Source: Tridacna crocea (Eukaryota > Mollusca > Bivalvia > Cardiida > Cardiidae). Taken from it: DNA of 64,000 bases. Below, piece by piece: positions 28,887-39,185 of this stretch. The stretch is from NCBI GenBank assembly GCA_943736015.1, contig OX031070.1:39548173-39612172 (forward strand). The letters are read 5' to 3'. Position numbers and translations under genes: made by a program. Under the pieces are notes generated by a model that saw nothing but the letters and a program-made list of their open reading frames with translations, was not told the DNA's origin and searched no databases. Each line of letters begins with the position of its first letter. The stretch's first letter is position 1.

Positions 28887-29320
28887 TCATGTAAACCGCT
28901 ATGATTAGAACGCTAGACTCCCACGATAAAATCAGTGCTTCAAGTGAGTCTCGAACCTGGGAGCTCCAGGCTACGAGTCAAACACTTAACCACTGAGCCA
29001 CGTAGGACCCCGGCAAGTCTCATGTAAACCGCTAGGATTAGAACGCTAAACTCCCACGATAAATTCGGTGCTCCAAGTGAGTCTCAAACCCGGAACTTCC
29101 AGGCTACGAGTCCAACACTTAACCACTGAGCCAAGTAGGACCTCCGCAAGGATCATATATACCGCTATGATTAGAACGCTAGACTTTAACAATAAACTCA
29201 AGGCTTCAAGTGAGTCTTGAACCCAGAACTTCCAGGCTAAGAGTCCTTTACCACTGAGCCACTGAACCACGTAGGACCCCCGGAAGACTCGTATATACCG
29301 CTAGGATTGGAAAGCTAGTT
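28887..29320 (-). repeat. Tandem tRNA-like heads of SINE-I, 133-bp period
   Basis: Three units plus a partial start at 28887, 29020, 29153 and ~29289 (133, 133 and 136 bp apart). Each minus-strand unit contains GTGGCTCAGTGGTTAAG-like and GGTTCGAGACTC-like boxes. Only the promoter-bearing head is repeated, without the SINE body. Confidence 0.8.
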
Positions 29321-29592
29321 TTATTTAGTTAGCATCCAGGATTCTTTTGACTCATGGTTTATAACAAAAATAAATAATCGCCGAAAGCCAGGTTTTTCTG
29401 ATGTATTATCGCCGTGGCTTTGTGTTTTTTTCTTTTTCCCAGATTTACTATTCTGTGTAATGTGGCGCCGAGAAATAATGAACGGTGAATGAATGAACGC
29501 CGAACAAAAAAAAAAATGTTTGTGGCATGTTATGGCAAAAGGGGGTCTAATAAACCTCCGTGATACACTATAGCAAGCAAGTCATCTCTTAA

Positions 29593-29812
29593 CCCTTTAC
29601 CCCATAAGGCATTTCTATGGTATCTCTAACTGACCCTAAATAACAGCAAGGATGATGCCATTTCTCATGTGTATATGTCACCTTTTGATAGCATAGAAAA
29701 CATTGTGAGAAAGGTGAAGTTGCTCGTCACGAGCAATTTCACCTTTTGCCACAATGTTTTCCAAAGGCTCCTTCAAGCAATACGTAGAAATGAGTATCTA
29801 TGGAGTAAAGGG
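29593..29812 (+). mobile_element. hp2 element, complete, TTAA both sides
   Basis: TTAA at 29589-29592 and 29813-29816. Starts CCCTTTACCCCATAAGGC and ends GGAGTAAAGGG. Hairpin with loop GCTCGTCACGAGC. Confidence 0.9.
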
Positions 29813-29932
29813 TTAAATTATGGACCCATAAAATCCACACTTTTCTAACAATTGTCTGAATCATGAGGCAGACTTGTCCACTGACATCCAGAAAAAATTG
29901 TCCAGTACTAAAACATTTCCACCTAGGTCCGA

Positions 29933-30085
29933 TTTCTCATGTGTATATGTCACCTTTTGATAGCATAGAAAACATTGTGTCAAAAGGTGAAATTGCTCGT
30001 CACGAGCAATTTCACCTTTTGCCACAATGTTTTCCAAAGGCTCCTTCAAGCAATACGTAGAAATGAGTATCGATGGAGTAAAGGG
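29933..30085 (+). mobile_element. hp2 partial copy in the tandem duplication
   Basis: Lacks the left terminus; begins TTTCTCATGTGTATATGTC and keeps the hairpin and right end GGAGTAAAGGG before TTAA. Confidence 0.8.
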
Positions 30086-30344
30086 TTAAATTATGGACCC
30101 ATAAAAATCCATTCTTTCCTAACAATTGTCTGAATCATGACGCAGACTTCTCCACTGACACGCAGAAAAATTGTCCAGTACCAAAACGTTTCGACCTAGG
30201 TCAGCCTGCGCAACATTGCACAGGCTGATCTTGGTCGATCCTTTTTGCAGAATTATTTCTCATTATTAAATCCCCGTCTTTCATGGAGCTCAATGACTTT
30301 CATGAGTTTTCATGACTCCGATTCTTTTAGAATATGGCTAAAAT

Positions 30345-30746
30345 CATCTTCGCGAGCCAAGGTTACGATCACTACGTTGATCTTACCTTGGCTGATTGAG
30401 CCCGATTTCGAGATTCCTGCGATGCGCCCTCTATTGGATGCTGGTTACTACCCCCCTTTACATAAAATTTCTAAAAGCCAATGAAATATCGTTTTACAAA
30501 CCGCTTACGAATACAAATGAAGCGATAAGCAGACATCCAGGGGGGTTTCAATGTTTACCTTCTATTCGAAAGGTAGCGACCTTATTCTATTTTTATCAAA
30601 GATGAAATGCTACGAGTGATTTCATTCGTTGCAGTTAGAGCTGGCTGCATCCAATGAAAAAGCGTATCGGGTGAATGTAAAAATCAAGCTCGATCCGCCA
30701 AGGGTAGAGTAACGGAGTGAATCGTCAGCCTTGGCTTGCGAAGATG
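30345..30746 (+). mobile_element. K element, copy 1
   Basis: 402 bp with ~45-bp imperfect inverted ends beginning CATCTTCGCGAGCCAAGG. Flanks GGCTAAAAT and GTCTAAAAT differ at one base. A second copy, inverted, lies at 39400-39802. A short frame (CALYWMLV region) is shared by both copies but shifts in this one; probably non-autonomous. Confidence 0.8.
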
Positions 30747-30854
30747 GTCTAAAATGTATTGATGGACATTTGGGGGAAAATACCAAGAAGCATTACCCAA
30801 CCCCCGGAACATGTTATACTGTACAATGCTCCGTATCATAATTAATGTTCATCC

Positions 30855-31590
30855 ATGCACTGGCAAAAGGAGCTTTAATACACCTCTGTGATGTCTTGTA
30901 CCGAACAAGATATCACATGGTTTTTAATGCAGGCCCGTATAGGAAGCAATTTCGGATTGGGGGGGCGGGGGGGGGGGGAACATCATTTTAGAATCGGATT
31001 GTCCTGATTTTACATATATTGCGTTTGATTATGCAGTGAGAAATAAACCATCTTCTTATACTAATGACCGAAAAAGGAGGAAATTTGTTCAACAATGTGG
31101 TGAATTATGAGATTTGGAGAAAAATTAAAGCAGAAAATCACACGGAAAGAAATGTGACGTCAGAAATTGTTTGGTGTCTGTCAGATAACAAAAGTAAAAG
31201 AAAAATTTCCATTTCTCGCCGCCGTTTGTTTAGAACTATTTTTAATCGTACGGAATTTCCTATTTTTTCATCCTCTTTATGCACGATGATTGTCTAGCAA
31301 TAATCTGCGAAATACTGACACAGTCATTTAATTGGTGATAAAATGATTGGGGGGGGCGCCACCCCCCCCCACCTTTGTTCCTACGGCCCTGTAATGGACC
31401 CATAATAGACCCATAAAATGAATTCTGACTAACAATCAAATGAATTCTGAGGTAGCACGATTCTTCGAGAAACGGAAAAAAATTTATTAAATGCAAAAAG
31501 TTTCGACTCATGTCCGCCTGCGCGGATTGCGCAGGCGGACATGAGTCGATACTTTTTGCATATGCATCAACCCACCTTTTCACAGGGCAC
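30855..31590. mobile_element. D element carrying a hAT-like insertion
   Basis: Left end CACTGGCAAAAGGAGC, right end ACCTTTTCACAGGGC. Hairpin at 31493-31559 with paired substitutions (GACTCATGTCCGCC / GGCGGACATGAGTC). Interrupted at 30930-31391. Confidence 0.75.
30930..31391. mobile_element. hAT-like non-autonomous element, 5-bp duplication
   Basis: Ends CAGGCCCGTATAGGAAGC and GTTCCTACGGCCCTG are imperfect inverted repeats of CAGGGCCGTAGGAAC type. TAATG is duplicated (30925-30929, 31392-31396) inside the D element. Contains G/C homopolymers and a 77-codon frame without a recognisable domain. Confidence 0.75.
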
Positions 31591-31591
31591 T

Positions 31592-31955
31592 TGCTTATTT
31601 TGTTTTGTGAACGATGGACCCGAGGTCAAGCGTCTCGATGATTAAGATGATTTACGTTGTTTTTTCTGGACATCTTGTATACATCAGAGTGTTTCGACGC
31701 TGTAATAAGTACATAATACCCATCTCAAGCACCTACTTGACTGAGGGCTGATCGGAATGTACCGTGCGACAACGTAATTTCAAGTTTTAAGTTTTATTTT
31801 TCTGCTCAGCTGACTGTGCTGGCTTTTGACTGACGTTTTCGTATTGATACCAGATGAATTCATAGTGATCTATGATTGGTCAAAAATGCAGAGATGTTTA
31901 ACGTAAGGGCCCCTGTCCTATTTGCTCTGTGGGCAAATTTACGTCGGCTGTCTGT
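31592..31955. other. Unassigned stretch
   Basis: No supported exon or family. Confidence 0.3.
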
Positions 31956-31959
31956 TTAA

Positions 31960-32319
31960 CGTAGACCCCTAATAGAAAATAGCTATTTCCACAATAATAT
32001 TATCCTACAAAATCTGCTATGATTAAAAAGGAGCGTTATTGTACTGCTTTAACCAAGCCACATTTCCCTTTTTGGGTTTTCTAGAATTATCATTTATGAA
32101 TCTAAAACCACTATATTTTCATTACTAAGAGAGATAGTAATTACCCCCTTTTTCTGGAAACTAATTAAAATACCTACAAATAATTTCAAGATAAGCATAA
32201 AGAAATTTCTTTATGGGTTAGAATTGTGCAAAAGTATTATACCTGTATAAATCAGTATTTATCAGCTATGAAGAAAACTTTATGCAGTGCAGCACTAGAG
32301 GTATTATGGGTCTTCTACC
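31960..32319 (-). mobile_element. N element, complete, TTAA both sides
   Basis: TTAA at 31956-31959 and 32320-32323. Ends CGTAGACCCCTAATAG and GGGTCTTCTACCT. 360 bp. Confidence 0.8.
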
Positions 32320-32352
32320 TTAAGAGATATTTCTTGTTAAAGGTCTAGGCCC

Positions 32353-32555
32353 CCTAACTCTTCGGTAAACATCGACGTTTTCGTAAAGGCTATTCGGCCA
32401 ATCTCGGTATCTTCCGTCTTTTAATATGAGAGTGAGGGTCCGTAGACTCACTAACTCATCGTTAAATATTATGAAACATTGATGTTTCCGTAAAGGTTAT
32501 TCGGCCAATCTCGGCAGCTTCCGTCTTTTAATATGAGAGATAGGGGCCGTAGAAA
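32353..32555 (+). repeat. Tandem duplication, about 100-bp unit
   Basis: Two diverged copies share TATTCGGCCAATCTCGG and CTTCCGTCTTTTAATATGAG; the second carries a short insertion. Confidence 0.75.
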
Positions 32556-32559
32556 GTAT

Positions 32560-33714
32560 TTTTTTTTTTATTTTTCTCAAAAACAAGAGCAACAACAGGA
32601 AAAAAAAAAAACGACTACTATTTAAATGATAATTATGATGATGATAATGATGATGATGATGATGGTGATGACTATGACGATGATTATACTTATACTAATA
32701 TTAATACTGCTACAATATTATAAGCTGATTAATTCAAATATTGCTAACGCCCTATCCACGTATATGCACTGATGTACGATGGTCTAACTCGAATACCCAG
32801 ATCTTCAGCAGATCCGCAAAATAAGCGTGCACGTGCATGCACAGTTATTTGGTTTCATTTATTTATTCATTCATGATGATTCAAAACTTTGTGAAATGTG
32901 TGTCTCTACTTGGTTAAATATGCTTTTAATGCAAGAACGTAAGAGTAAGACCCTTGATGCTAAGTTGCTCTTCGAGGACGGATTAAATTTTGTGTTTTGA
33001 ATGGAAGGAATTCATTATTTCATTCGGTTAGATTATTGTGTACTTCGTTCTGGAAAATCAAGCGTTTACACATTATGGAGCTATGGAGCACCTAATCAGC
33101 GGATGTTGGACACATATCCAGTGTATGATCGTTATCAGATAAGTATTTGTTTCTGTATATTTTATTCCGAAGTAAGTGTTTGTTTATGGGAGTAAATTTT
33201 TGCTTGTAGATTATGTTGCTTTGAAGTAAGCAGGCGTAGAAAAGCATGGTAAAGGGAAAAAACTGCTCAGTGCTATATTAGCTATATTTAACAGACAAAC
33301 CTCATGTTTTTTACGACCCTGACGAGTAAAGTTTCTCAAAATATTTTCAACAATGTTTTGATAACATTTTCAATATCTTTTTTTCTACTATTTGAAACAG
33401 GGAAAAAAAAATCATGGTTATTGATTCTGTTATATTATAGAAACATTTTTTCGCGTAATAGATGAGTCGATGAGAAAGATTGTATCAAAATAACCGACGC
33501 GGTGACATGATCAGTCAACGAAAGTGACGTGCACTCAGTAAAAATCAATTGTAAAAAAATGGGGTGGACGGAAAATTTTTGTCGCCAAGGGGAATTTTTT
33601 TAAAAGGAGCATCGAAAAAAAAACACGAAACATCTGAAACAGATATTATTAAAACAGCGCGATCACATAATATTTGTTTTAATAATCGACCTCTACCACG
33701 TGTAGTATGTCACA
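32560..33714. other. Unassigned stretch with (GAT)n microsatellite
   Basis: A GAT-type run at 32630-32692 and poly(T)/poly(A) tracts. No exon supported. Confidence 0.4.
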
Positions 33715-34025
33715 TGCGTATGCTTTCAGTTTGGACAAATATAAAGTTTTGTTGTTTGGTAACGAGTTGAAATACTAAAACTTCTATTTGGGAGCTCTTG
33801 CCTCGACTGAAAACATTCACAGACGACAAATCAAAAGTAGCTCAAATGATGGAGTTTGCCTTTGAAATGTTAGAAAACGGTTTGGGAAAAAAGACGAAAT
33901 CGTCGGTTTACTTCAAAAACCTCTTAACCACAGCTTGCTGTAGTTACGAGGTTTTTAAAGTACACCGACAAATTGCTGGTATTCAGCATTTTCTCCTTAA
34001 CGAAGGATATTTTCAATTATCAAAA
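33715..34025 (-). mobile_element. hp1 right-end fragment and hp1 copy split by P hairpin
   Basis: 33715-33770 is an hp1 right end. 33800-34025 is a diverged hp1 whose hairpin is interrupted at 33901-33969 by a P palindrome. Confidence 0.65.
33901..33969. mobile_element. P-type palindrome inside an hp1 hairpin
   Basis: CGTCGGTTTACTTC arms with a shortened loop. AAAT occurs at 33897-33900 and 33970-33973; removing the insert and one AAAT restores the hp1b-like GACGAAATTGCTGG sequence. Confidence 0.75.
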
Positions 34026-34029
34026 TAAA

Positions 34030-34393
34030 TCCTTTCGGAAGAATTAGAAAATATAAAAAAAAAGCTAAAAATGTACGAAATCGTATCAACCAGTATAATC
34101 ATTCATTTAATCATACATAGATTCAAACTAATAACTTTTTGAATGACCCCCTTTCTTGCCCACACATCTCAATATCAACATATTAACACGTGATGTTTTG
34201 GCCGTTCAGTTTGCATCAGTAACAAATTGGGTTTTCTTGATGAGTTTCACGTTTTAACCAATCAAATGCCGTCTTACTTGAGAAGTTGATCGTCTTATTT
34301 ATCAATGTATTAGCACTTTGGCACTGCGTTACATGCTCTACCGGGTTCATTGTACATGTACCAGGACAAGTGTTTGTATCAAGAAGCGTTCAA
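34030..34393. other. Unassigned stretch
   Basis: Nothing recognised. Confidence 0.3.
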
Positions 34394-34397
34394 CTGA

Positions 34398-34649
34398 ACT
34401 CTTTACCAAACGACCCAAAATTTCAGACTTGTCCAAACAAAAAACATTTGCAGACGACAGGCTTTCAGGCTTATCCAAATACAAAGAATTTGCAGACGAC
34501 AAAATAAATGTGACTCAAAAATTGAAACCTGACTTTGGAAGAATAGAAAACATTTTGGAAAAAGAAGAAAATGCTGGTTACCAGCATTTTCTCCTTTTCC
34601 CATATTGTTTTCAGAAGGCTTCTACCCAAGGGAACTGTTTGGTAAAGGG
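34398..34649 (-). mobile_element. hp1 element with a duplicated 42-bp unit
   Basis: CTCTTTACCAAACGAC start; the GCAGACGACA...CCAAA segment occurs twice before the hairpin (34546-34612), making the copy ~30-40 bp longer than usual. Ends AAAGGG. Confidence 0.8.
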
Positions 34650-34654
34650 TTGGT

Positions 34655-34829
34655 ATTCTTGTAACATCGCCTTTCATCGCCGGAAAAGCGTACAGATTCG
34701 GCTAAGACTCGGGTAATACGTAATCGATCGGCCGATAGACGCTGGTTACTCGCATCGATTACGGATTACTCGAGTTTTAGCCGAATTTGTACGATTTTGG
34801 CGATGAAAGGCGATGTTTCACGAATCCCG
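34655..34829. mobile_element. T element: palindrome with ATCGCCTTTCATCGCC ends
   Basis: Arms run GTAACATCGCCTTTCATCGC inward through GATTCGGCTAA and TAATCGATC; the right side is the diverged reverse complement, ending GGCGATGTTTCACG. Single copy in the window. Confidence 0.7.
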
Positions 34830-35090
34830 TTAGGTTGTACTTTACTTAACTTAACTCGGCATAGGTACGTAAAATTGCACTACACGAAGGTCGTAGGTTC
34901 GACCTTTGATTTGGTTATCCTGGCTTTATTATAGCTAAATGTGCTGGAATATCATGCCTTGGCTCTGATCGCAGAATAATCTTTCTTCTGCCATGGGCAA
35001 CAATGTTTGTATTCTAACAGAAATGTGTGAATGGAGATCAAAATGCACAATACGTGTAGTCTGATCTTTTGTCTGCAGTCCTCACTTCTC
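34830..35090. other. Unassigned, possible SINE remnant
   Basis: TAACTCGGCATAGGTACG and GTAGGTTCGACCTTTG resemble A- and B-box regions of a decayed tRNA-like head. An hp3 half-core (GTAGTCTGATC) lies near 35056. Confidence 0.35.
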
Positions 35091-35095
35091 TTTAA

Positions 35096-35322
35096 CCCGT
35101 TACCCAATAAGGCATTTCTATGGTATCTCTAATTGACCCTTAAAAACACCAAGGATGAAGCCGTTTTTTATGGGTATATGACACCTTTTGATAGCAAAGA
35201 AAACATTGTGACAAAAGGTGAAATTGCTCGTCTCGCGCAATTTCACCTTTTGCCACAATGTTTTCCAAAGGCTCCTAAAAGCAATGCGTAGAAATGAGTA
35301 CGTGTATCTATGGAGTAAAGGG
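35096..35322 (+). mobile_element. hp2 element, complete, TTAA both sides
   Basis: TTAA at 35092-35095 and 35323-35326. Hairpin at 35199-35266 with a loop mutated to GCTCGTCTCGCGC. Confidence 0.9.
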
Positions 35323-35498
35323 TTAAAGAAACAAACATATTCGTTATCAATATATAATTATTATTACGTATCTTATCTTTATTTTATCAAAATATAATCA
35401 TTTTTGCGTTTCAATGTCAAATATTACCTAAATAATAAAATGGCGGCTGCGTGAAGGTATCAGTGAAGAGTTTACCCTTGACTTAATATCAATTTTAA

Positions 35499-35691
35499 CC
35501 CTAAATAAGTTAAATGGCACTTTCAGTCCGATTACTGCCATTAAGTTGCTATTTCAACATTAACTTATCGGGGGAAAATTACCCCGTATCGGACAGTGTA
35601 GATCCAAGATCAGACTGCACGTTCTGTGCAGTCTGATCTTGATCTACACTGTCCGCAAAAGGCTCTTGAGTCGGGCTAGGCAGCCAAAGGG
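35499..35691 (+). mobile_element. hp3 element, complete, TTAA both sides
   Basis: TTAA at 35495-35498 and 35692-35695. Starts CCCTAAATAAG and ends GCAGCCAAAGGG. Hairpin at 35590-35656. The best copy defining hp3 termini. Confidence 0.85.
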
Positions 35692-35775
35692 TTAATAAAA
35701 AGATATTCACAGGCAAAATGTACTTTTTACAAAATAGTTTACCAAAGATTTATCATTCTATGGCCGCGTGAAGCA

Positions 35776-35919
35776 CTTGTAGATTAGAAGATTATCATGC
35801 TACGAGATAGAGGTGAGGACCTTATCGTAGCTAATTTACGTGTTATGTGAACCACTTCAGATGCTGCGGTCTGGAGGGAGAAGGGGGAGGAGGAGGAAGA
35901 GGAGGATGAGGAGGAGGAG

Positions 35920-35977
<58 letters not shown>

Positions 35978-36103
35978 TAGATTAAAAGATTATCATGCTA
36001 CTAGATAGAGGTGAGGACCTTATCGTAGCTAATTTACGTGTTATGTGAGCCACTTCAGATGCTGCGGTCTGGAGGGAGAAAGGGGATGAGGAGGAGGAGG
36101 AGA

Positions 36104-36136
<33 letters not shown>

Positions 36137-36335
36137 GGGGGGGGGGAAGAAAGAACTTGTAGATTAAAAGATTATCATGCTACACGATAAACCTTATCGT
36201 AGCTAATTTACGTGTTATGTGAACCACTTCAGATGATACGATCTGGAGAAAGAGGAGAGAGACAGAGAGAGCGGGGGAGAAAGAAAGAAAAAAAGAAAGA
36301 AAGAATGAAAAAAAAGAGAGGGAGGGAGGGAGAGA
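35776..36335 (+). repeat. Three tandem ~190-bp units with purine tracts
   Basis: CTTGTAGATTA begins units at 35776, 35974 and 36156. Each has ATCATGCTAC, a CTAATTTACGTGTTATGTGA block and a (GA)n/(GGA)n run of different length. Confidence 0.85.
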
Positions 36336-36431
36336 GAGATTTAAATTGTAATTTTATAGCCCTTAATGGTATTTGTTCCGTTCTGTTCCGTTCTGTAATA
36401 TACAAAACAAGAGTCCAGTTCAACCAACAGC

Positions 36432-36680
36432 TCTTGACATTCATTCTAAATCTTATTCTAGACTTGAGAAAGTAACGCAACTTTTGATTGGCTAAACCAT
36501 TTGGTTTAGCCAATCAGAAGTTGTACTTCTGTCATAATTTAGAAAATTCTTGATTTCATTCTAAGCCTTCTTATAGACTAGATTTAAGAAAGTAACCCAA
36601 CTTCTAATTGGCTAAAACCAATTGGTTTTAGCCAATCAGAAGTTGTGTTACTTTCATCACAAGAAAGTTCTTCTGAATTG
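36432..36680. mobile_element. Two adjacent F palindromes
   Basis: 36432-36545 and 36546-36680 each contain an inverted GATTGGCTAAACCA core (second: CTAAAACCAATTGGTTTTAG). Outer GGGCCCGTATTC termini are lost. Confidence 0.6.
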
Positions 36681-36689
36681 TTCACGGAG

Positions 36690-36950
36690 AATGTTCTTTT
36701 GGAAAAGTTAGCAAAAACAGCCCCAGGTCAAACTGTCTGTTTCATTTCTCAAGCCCTCTAAGGTTTGACTTCTAGATGGGAAGTTCGATGGATTCTTTAC
36801 GGATAATTGCGGATGTGCAGAGACATTATTGGGATGACAAATATGTCTGCAATTACTACCGAAATGAATCATTTTGGTGATTAATGCGTTACCTGACAAA
36901 ACTACTCAGGGCTAGAATTTATTCTCGGCAAAATGGCGGAGAAACACATG
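36690..36950. other. Unassigned stretch
   Basis: A 34-codon plus-strand frame follows an acceptor-like CTTCTAG near 36770, but there is no other support for coding. Confidence 0.25.
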
Positions 36951-37021
36951 GGCCGTGCTCTGACAAAAAGGGGGTTTAATGCATCGTAGTGATGCGTGAT
37001 ACCAGGAAAGTCATCTCTTAA

Positions 37022-37242
37022 CTCTTTACTACACGAGAAAAGTTTAGACTGGTTCAAATTGAAAGCATTTGCAGACGACAAAATTAAAGTGACTGAAAAT
37101 TTGAAATTTGTTTTGTGACGGGTAGAAAACATTGTGGGAAAAGGAGAAAATGCTGGTTACCAGCATTTTCTCCTTTTCCCACAATGTTTTCTAAAGGCTT
37201 CTTTCTCAGGGGCGTCAAAGGTAGGGATTGTGTGGTAATGGG
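37022..37242 (-). mobile_element. hp1 element, TTAA both sides
   Basis: TTAA at 37018-37021 and 37243-37246. Hairpin at 37125-37191, perfect apart from the loop base. Confidence 0.9.
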
Positions 37243-37246
37243 TTAA

Positions 37247-37466
37247 CCCTTTCCCAAACAACAAATTTTGGACTCTTCCAGACTGAAAGAGTTTGCAGAC
37301 GACAATTTTAGATTTTGAGAAAATGGCAGAAAGTTCTCAAAAAGGGTAGAAAACAATGTGGGAAAAGGAGAAATTGCTCGTTACGAGCAATTTCTCCTTT
37401 ACCCACAGTGTTTTCAAAAGACTTTTACTGCAGACCCTTAAAAACCAGGGCTTGTTTGGGAAAGGG
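37247..37466 (-). mobile_element. hp1b element, TTAA both sides
   Basis: Shares TTAA 37243-37246 with the preceding hp1 and ends at TTAA 37467-37470. Hairpin at 37349-37415, loop GCTCGTTACGAGC. Confidence 0.9.
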
Positions 37467-37531
37467 TTAATGCTGAATCCATGAATTCCATTTTGTATAA
37501 CAAACCGATTCCTAATCCTTAGGCTGACCTT

Positions 37532-37631
37532 TAGCGGACAATGTAGATCAAGATCAGACTGCACTTTTTGCAGACACTGTAGATTCAAGATCAGACTCCA
37601 AAGGTCGTGCAGTATGTTCTCGAGTCCACGC
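37532..37631. mobile_element. Chimeric hp3 cores
   Basis: Two left arms (GTAGATCAAGATCAGACTGC and GTAGATTCAAGATCAGACTC) in tandem with one right arm ending ACGCTGTCCG. Confidence 0.55.
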
Positions 37632-37924
37632 TGTCCGATAATTTGTAGGTAATTGTGGCTTAAAACCTCTGAATAGTTAAAAAAAATTCAGACTGTTTCC
37701 AAAGACCAGAATTACGTGCTTACGAGTATGTATGAGTTTCATTTATGCGGCAATTTAGGGATAGTTTAGTCTGGAAAACGTCACTTGAAAAGTGCCATAC
37801 TTGTTTTAGTTACTATTTTTAGCTCGATGATTAGTCTAAAAACGTTAAACTTGATTTTTGCCAGGAACAAGTCAACGGAATCCCAAAGCTGTGTTTCCTC
37901 AGCGGATTCCCAAAACTTTCTTTC

Positions 37925-37925
37925 T

Positions 37926-37970
<45 letters not shown>

Positions 37971-38160
37971 TATCCTGTGAGATGTTATGAGAAAAACAGA
38001 TTTGAAGGTATAAGACAGAGAGAAGGAGAGATAGAAAGAGAGAGAGTAAAAAAAAAGAGAGAGAAAGGGAAAACGAGAGAGAGAGAGAGAGACAGAGAGA
38101 GAGAGGGTAGACAAAGAAAGGAGAGAAAAGGAGAGTGTGAGAAAAAAGAAGAGTGAAAGA
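37925..38160. repeat. (CT)n and (GA)n tracts
   Basis: A (CT)n run at 37930-37966 followed by long GA-rich sequence. Open frames here are low-complexity artefacts. Confidence 0.9.
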
Positions 38161-38174
38161 GAGATAGATAGAAA

Positions 38175-38396
38175 GAGAGCCCGAGAGAGAAAGAGAGAGT
38201 TCCAGAGAGAGAGAGCCCGAGAGAGAAAGAGAGAGTTCCAGAGAAAGAGAGCCCGAAAGAGAAAGAGACAGTTCCAGAGAAAGAGAGCCCGAGAGAGAAA
38301 GAGAGAGTTCTAGAGATAGAGAGCCCGAAAGAGAAAGAGAGAGTTCCAGAGAAAGAGAGCTCGAGAGAGAAAGAGAGAGTTCCAGAGAAAGAAATA
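38175..38396 (+). repeat. 36-bp minisatellite, six units
   Basis: The GCCCGA marker (GCTCGA in the last unit) recurs at 38179, 38215, 38251, 38287, 38323 and 38359, exactly 36 bp apart; each unit contains AGAGAGTTCCAGAGA or a close variant. Confidence 0.9.
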
Positions 38397-38398
38397 GA

Positions 38399-38429
<31 letters not shown>

Positions 38430-38460
38430 GGATTTTATTGTCAACGGGAACAAGGAAAAC
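38399..38460. repeat. (ACAG)n with possible retroposon end
   Basis: ACAG run to 38430 followed by GATTTTATTGTC, resembling the minus-strand 3' end of a LINE or SINE (CAATAAAATC plus simple tail). Confidence 0.5.
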
Positions 38461-38545
38461 AAATAGGAAAAATAGGTTTTCACCTTGCTAGACTAATGAA
38501 TCAAGACCTGTGACTGGTGCACCTGACATTCTGACATTTCCTTCA

Positions 38546-38916
38546 CCCTTTACCCCGTGACAAAAGTTTGAGTTGTTCGAATTCAAAGCATATGCAGAAG
38601 ACAAATTACAAAAGTTTCCAAAAATTGAAAGATATTAGCCAAATTGGGGACTGAAACCAGCGATCCCCTGTTCTCGAATATTGTACATTAGCGACTGCAC
38701 TACTTGGAATCGGCCCTTTTGTACACCCCTGAAGAAGAAAGCTTTTGAAAACATGGTGGGAAAAGGAGAAAATGCTGGTAACCAGCATTTTCTCCTTTTC
38801 CCACAATGTTTTCTACCCTGATGGAAATAAATTTCAATTTTTGAGTAACATTTTTTTTGTAGTCTGCAAGTGCTTTCAATTTGGACCAGTCTATAAGTTT
38901 GGCATTTGGTAAAGGG
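38546..38916 (+). mobile_element. hp1 half, SINE-like fragment and hp1 copy
   Basis: 38546-38630 is an hp1 left end in - orientation. 38635-38718 is a minus-strand tRNA-like segment (GGTTTCAGTCCCC box). 38719-38916 is an hp1 with hairpin at 38747-38813, ending AAAGGG before TTAA (38917-38920). Confidence 0.7.
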
Positions 38917-38924
38917 TTAATTTC

Positions 38925-39105
38925 CTGTCCCTCCAATGACCATTCTACCCCATGATTCTAACAGTTGTAAGCCGAAAATGGATTATCTTGAACCATAACT
39001 ATTAACCCTTTTATCAAACAATTCCTGAGAGCTTCAAGAAATCCCGAGAAAGAAGGCCTTCCAAGATATCGTGAGAGAAGAAGAGAAAAAAAATGCTGGT
39101 TACTA
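38925..39105. mobile_element. D fragment followed by truncated hp1
   Basis: ATTCTACCCCATGATTCTAA of D, then TTAA-CCCTTTTATCAAAC and a decayed hp1 left half ending near ATGCTGGTTACTA. Confidence 0.55.
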
Positions 39106-39185
39106 ACCGTCTGAAAAAAAAAACCGAATTTTCAGTTTTAAGTCACATCTGTGAACGCTAAATCACTTCGGACAAATGAGCCATG

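Larger units (their letters stand above)
29528..30245. mobile_element. D element carrying hp2, then partly duplicated in tandem
   Basis: D left end GGCAAAAGGGGGTCTAATAA. hp2 is inserted at GTCATCTC-TTAA. A ~272-bp segment (29661-29932) containing half of hp2 and D sequence is repeated at 29933-30204. The D core follows near 30190-30250. Confidence 0.75.
36955..37515. mobile_element. D element split by two back-to-back TTAA elements
   Basis: D left end CTGACAAAAAGGGGGTTTAA to GTCATCTC; D resumes TGCTGAATCCATGAATTCC after 37470. Between them hp1 and hp1b share the middle TTAA. Confidence 0.8.

Noticed and set aside
37785..38156. Frames over 37.8-38.2 kb rich in Arg/Glu/Ser
   Set aside because: They translate GA/CT simple repeats.
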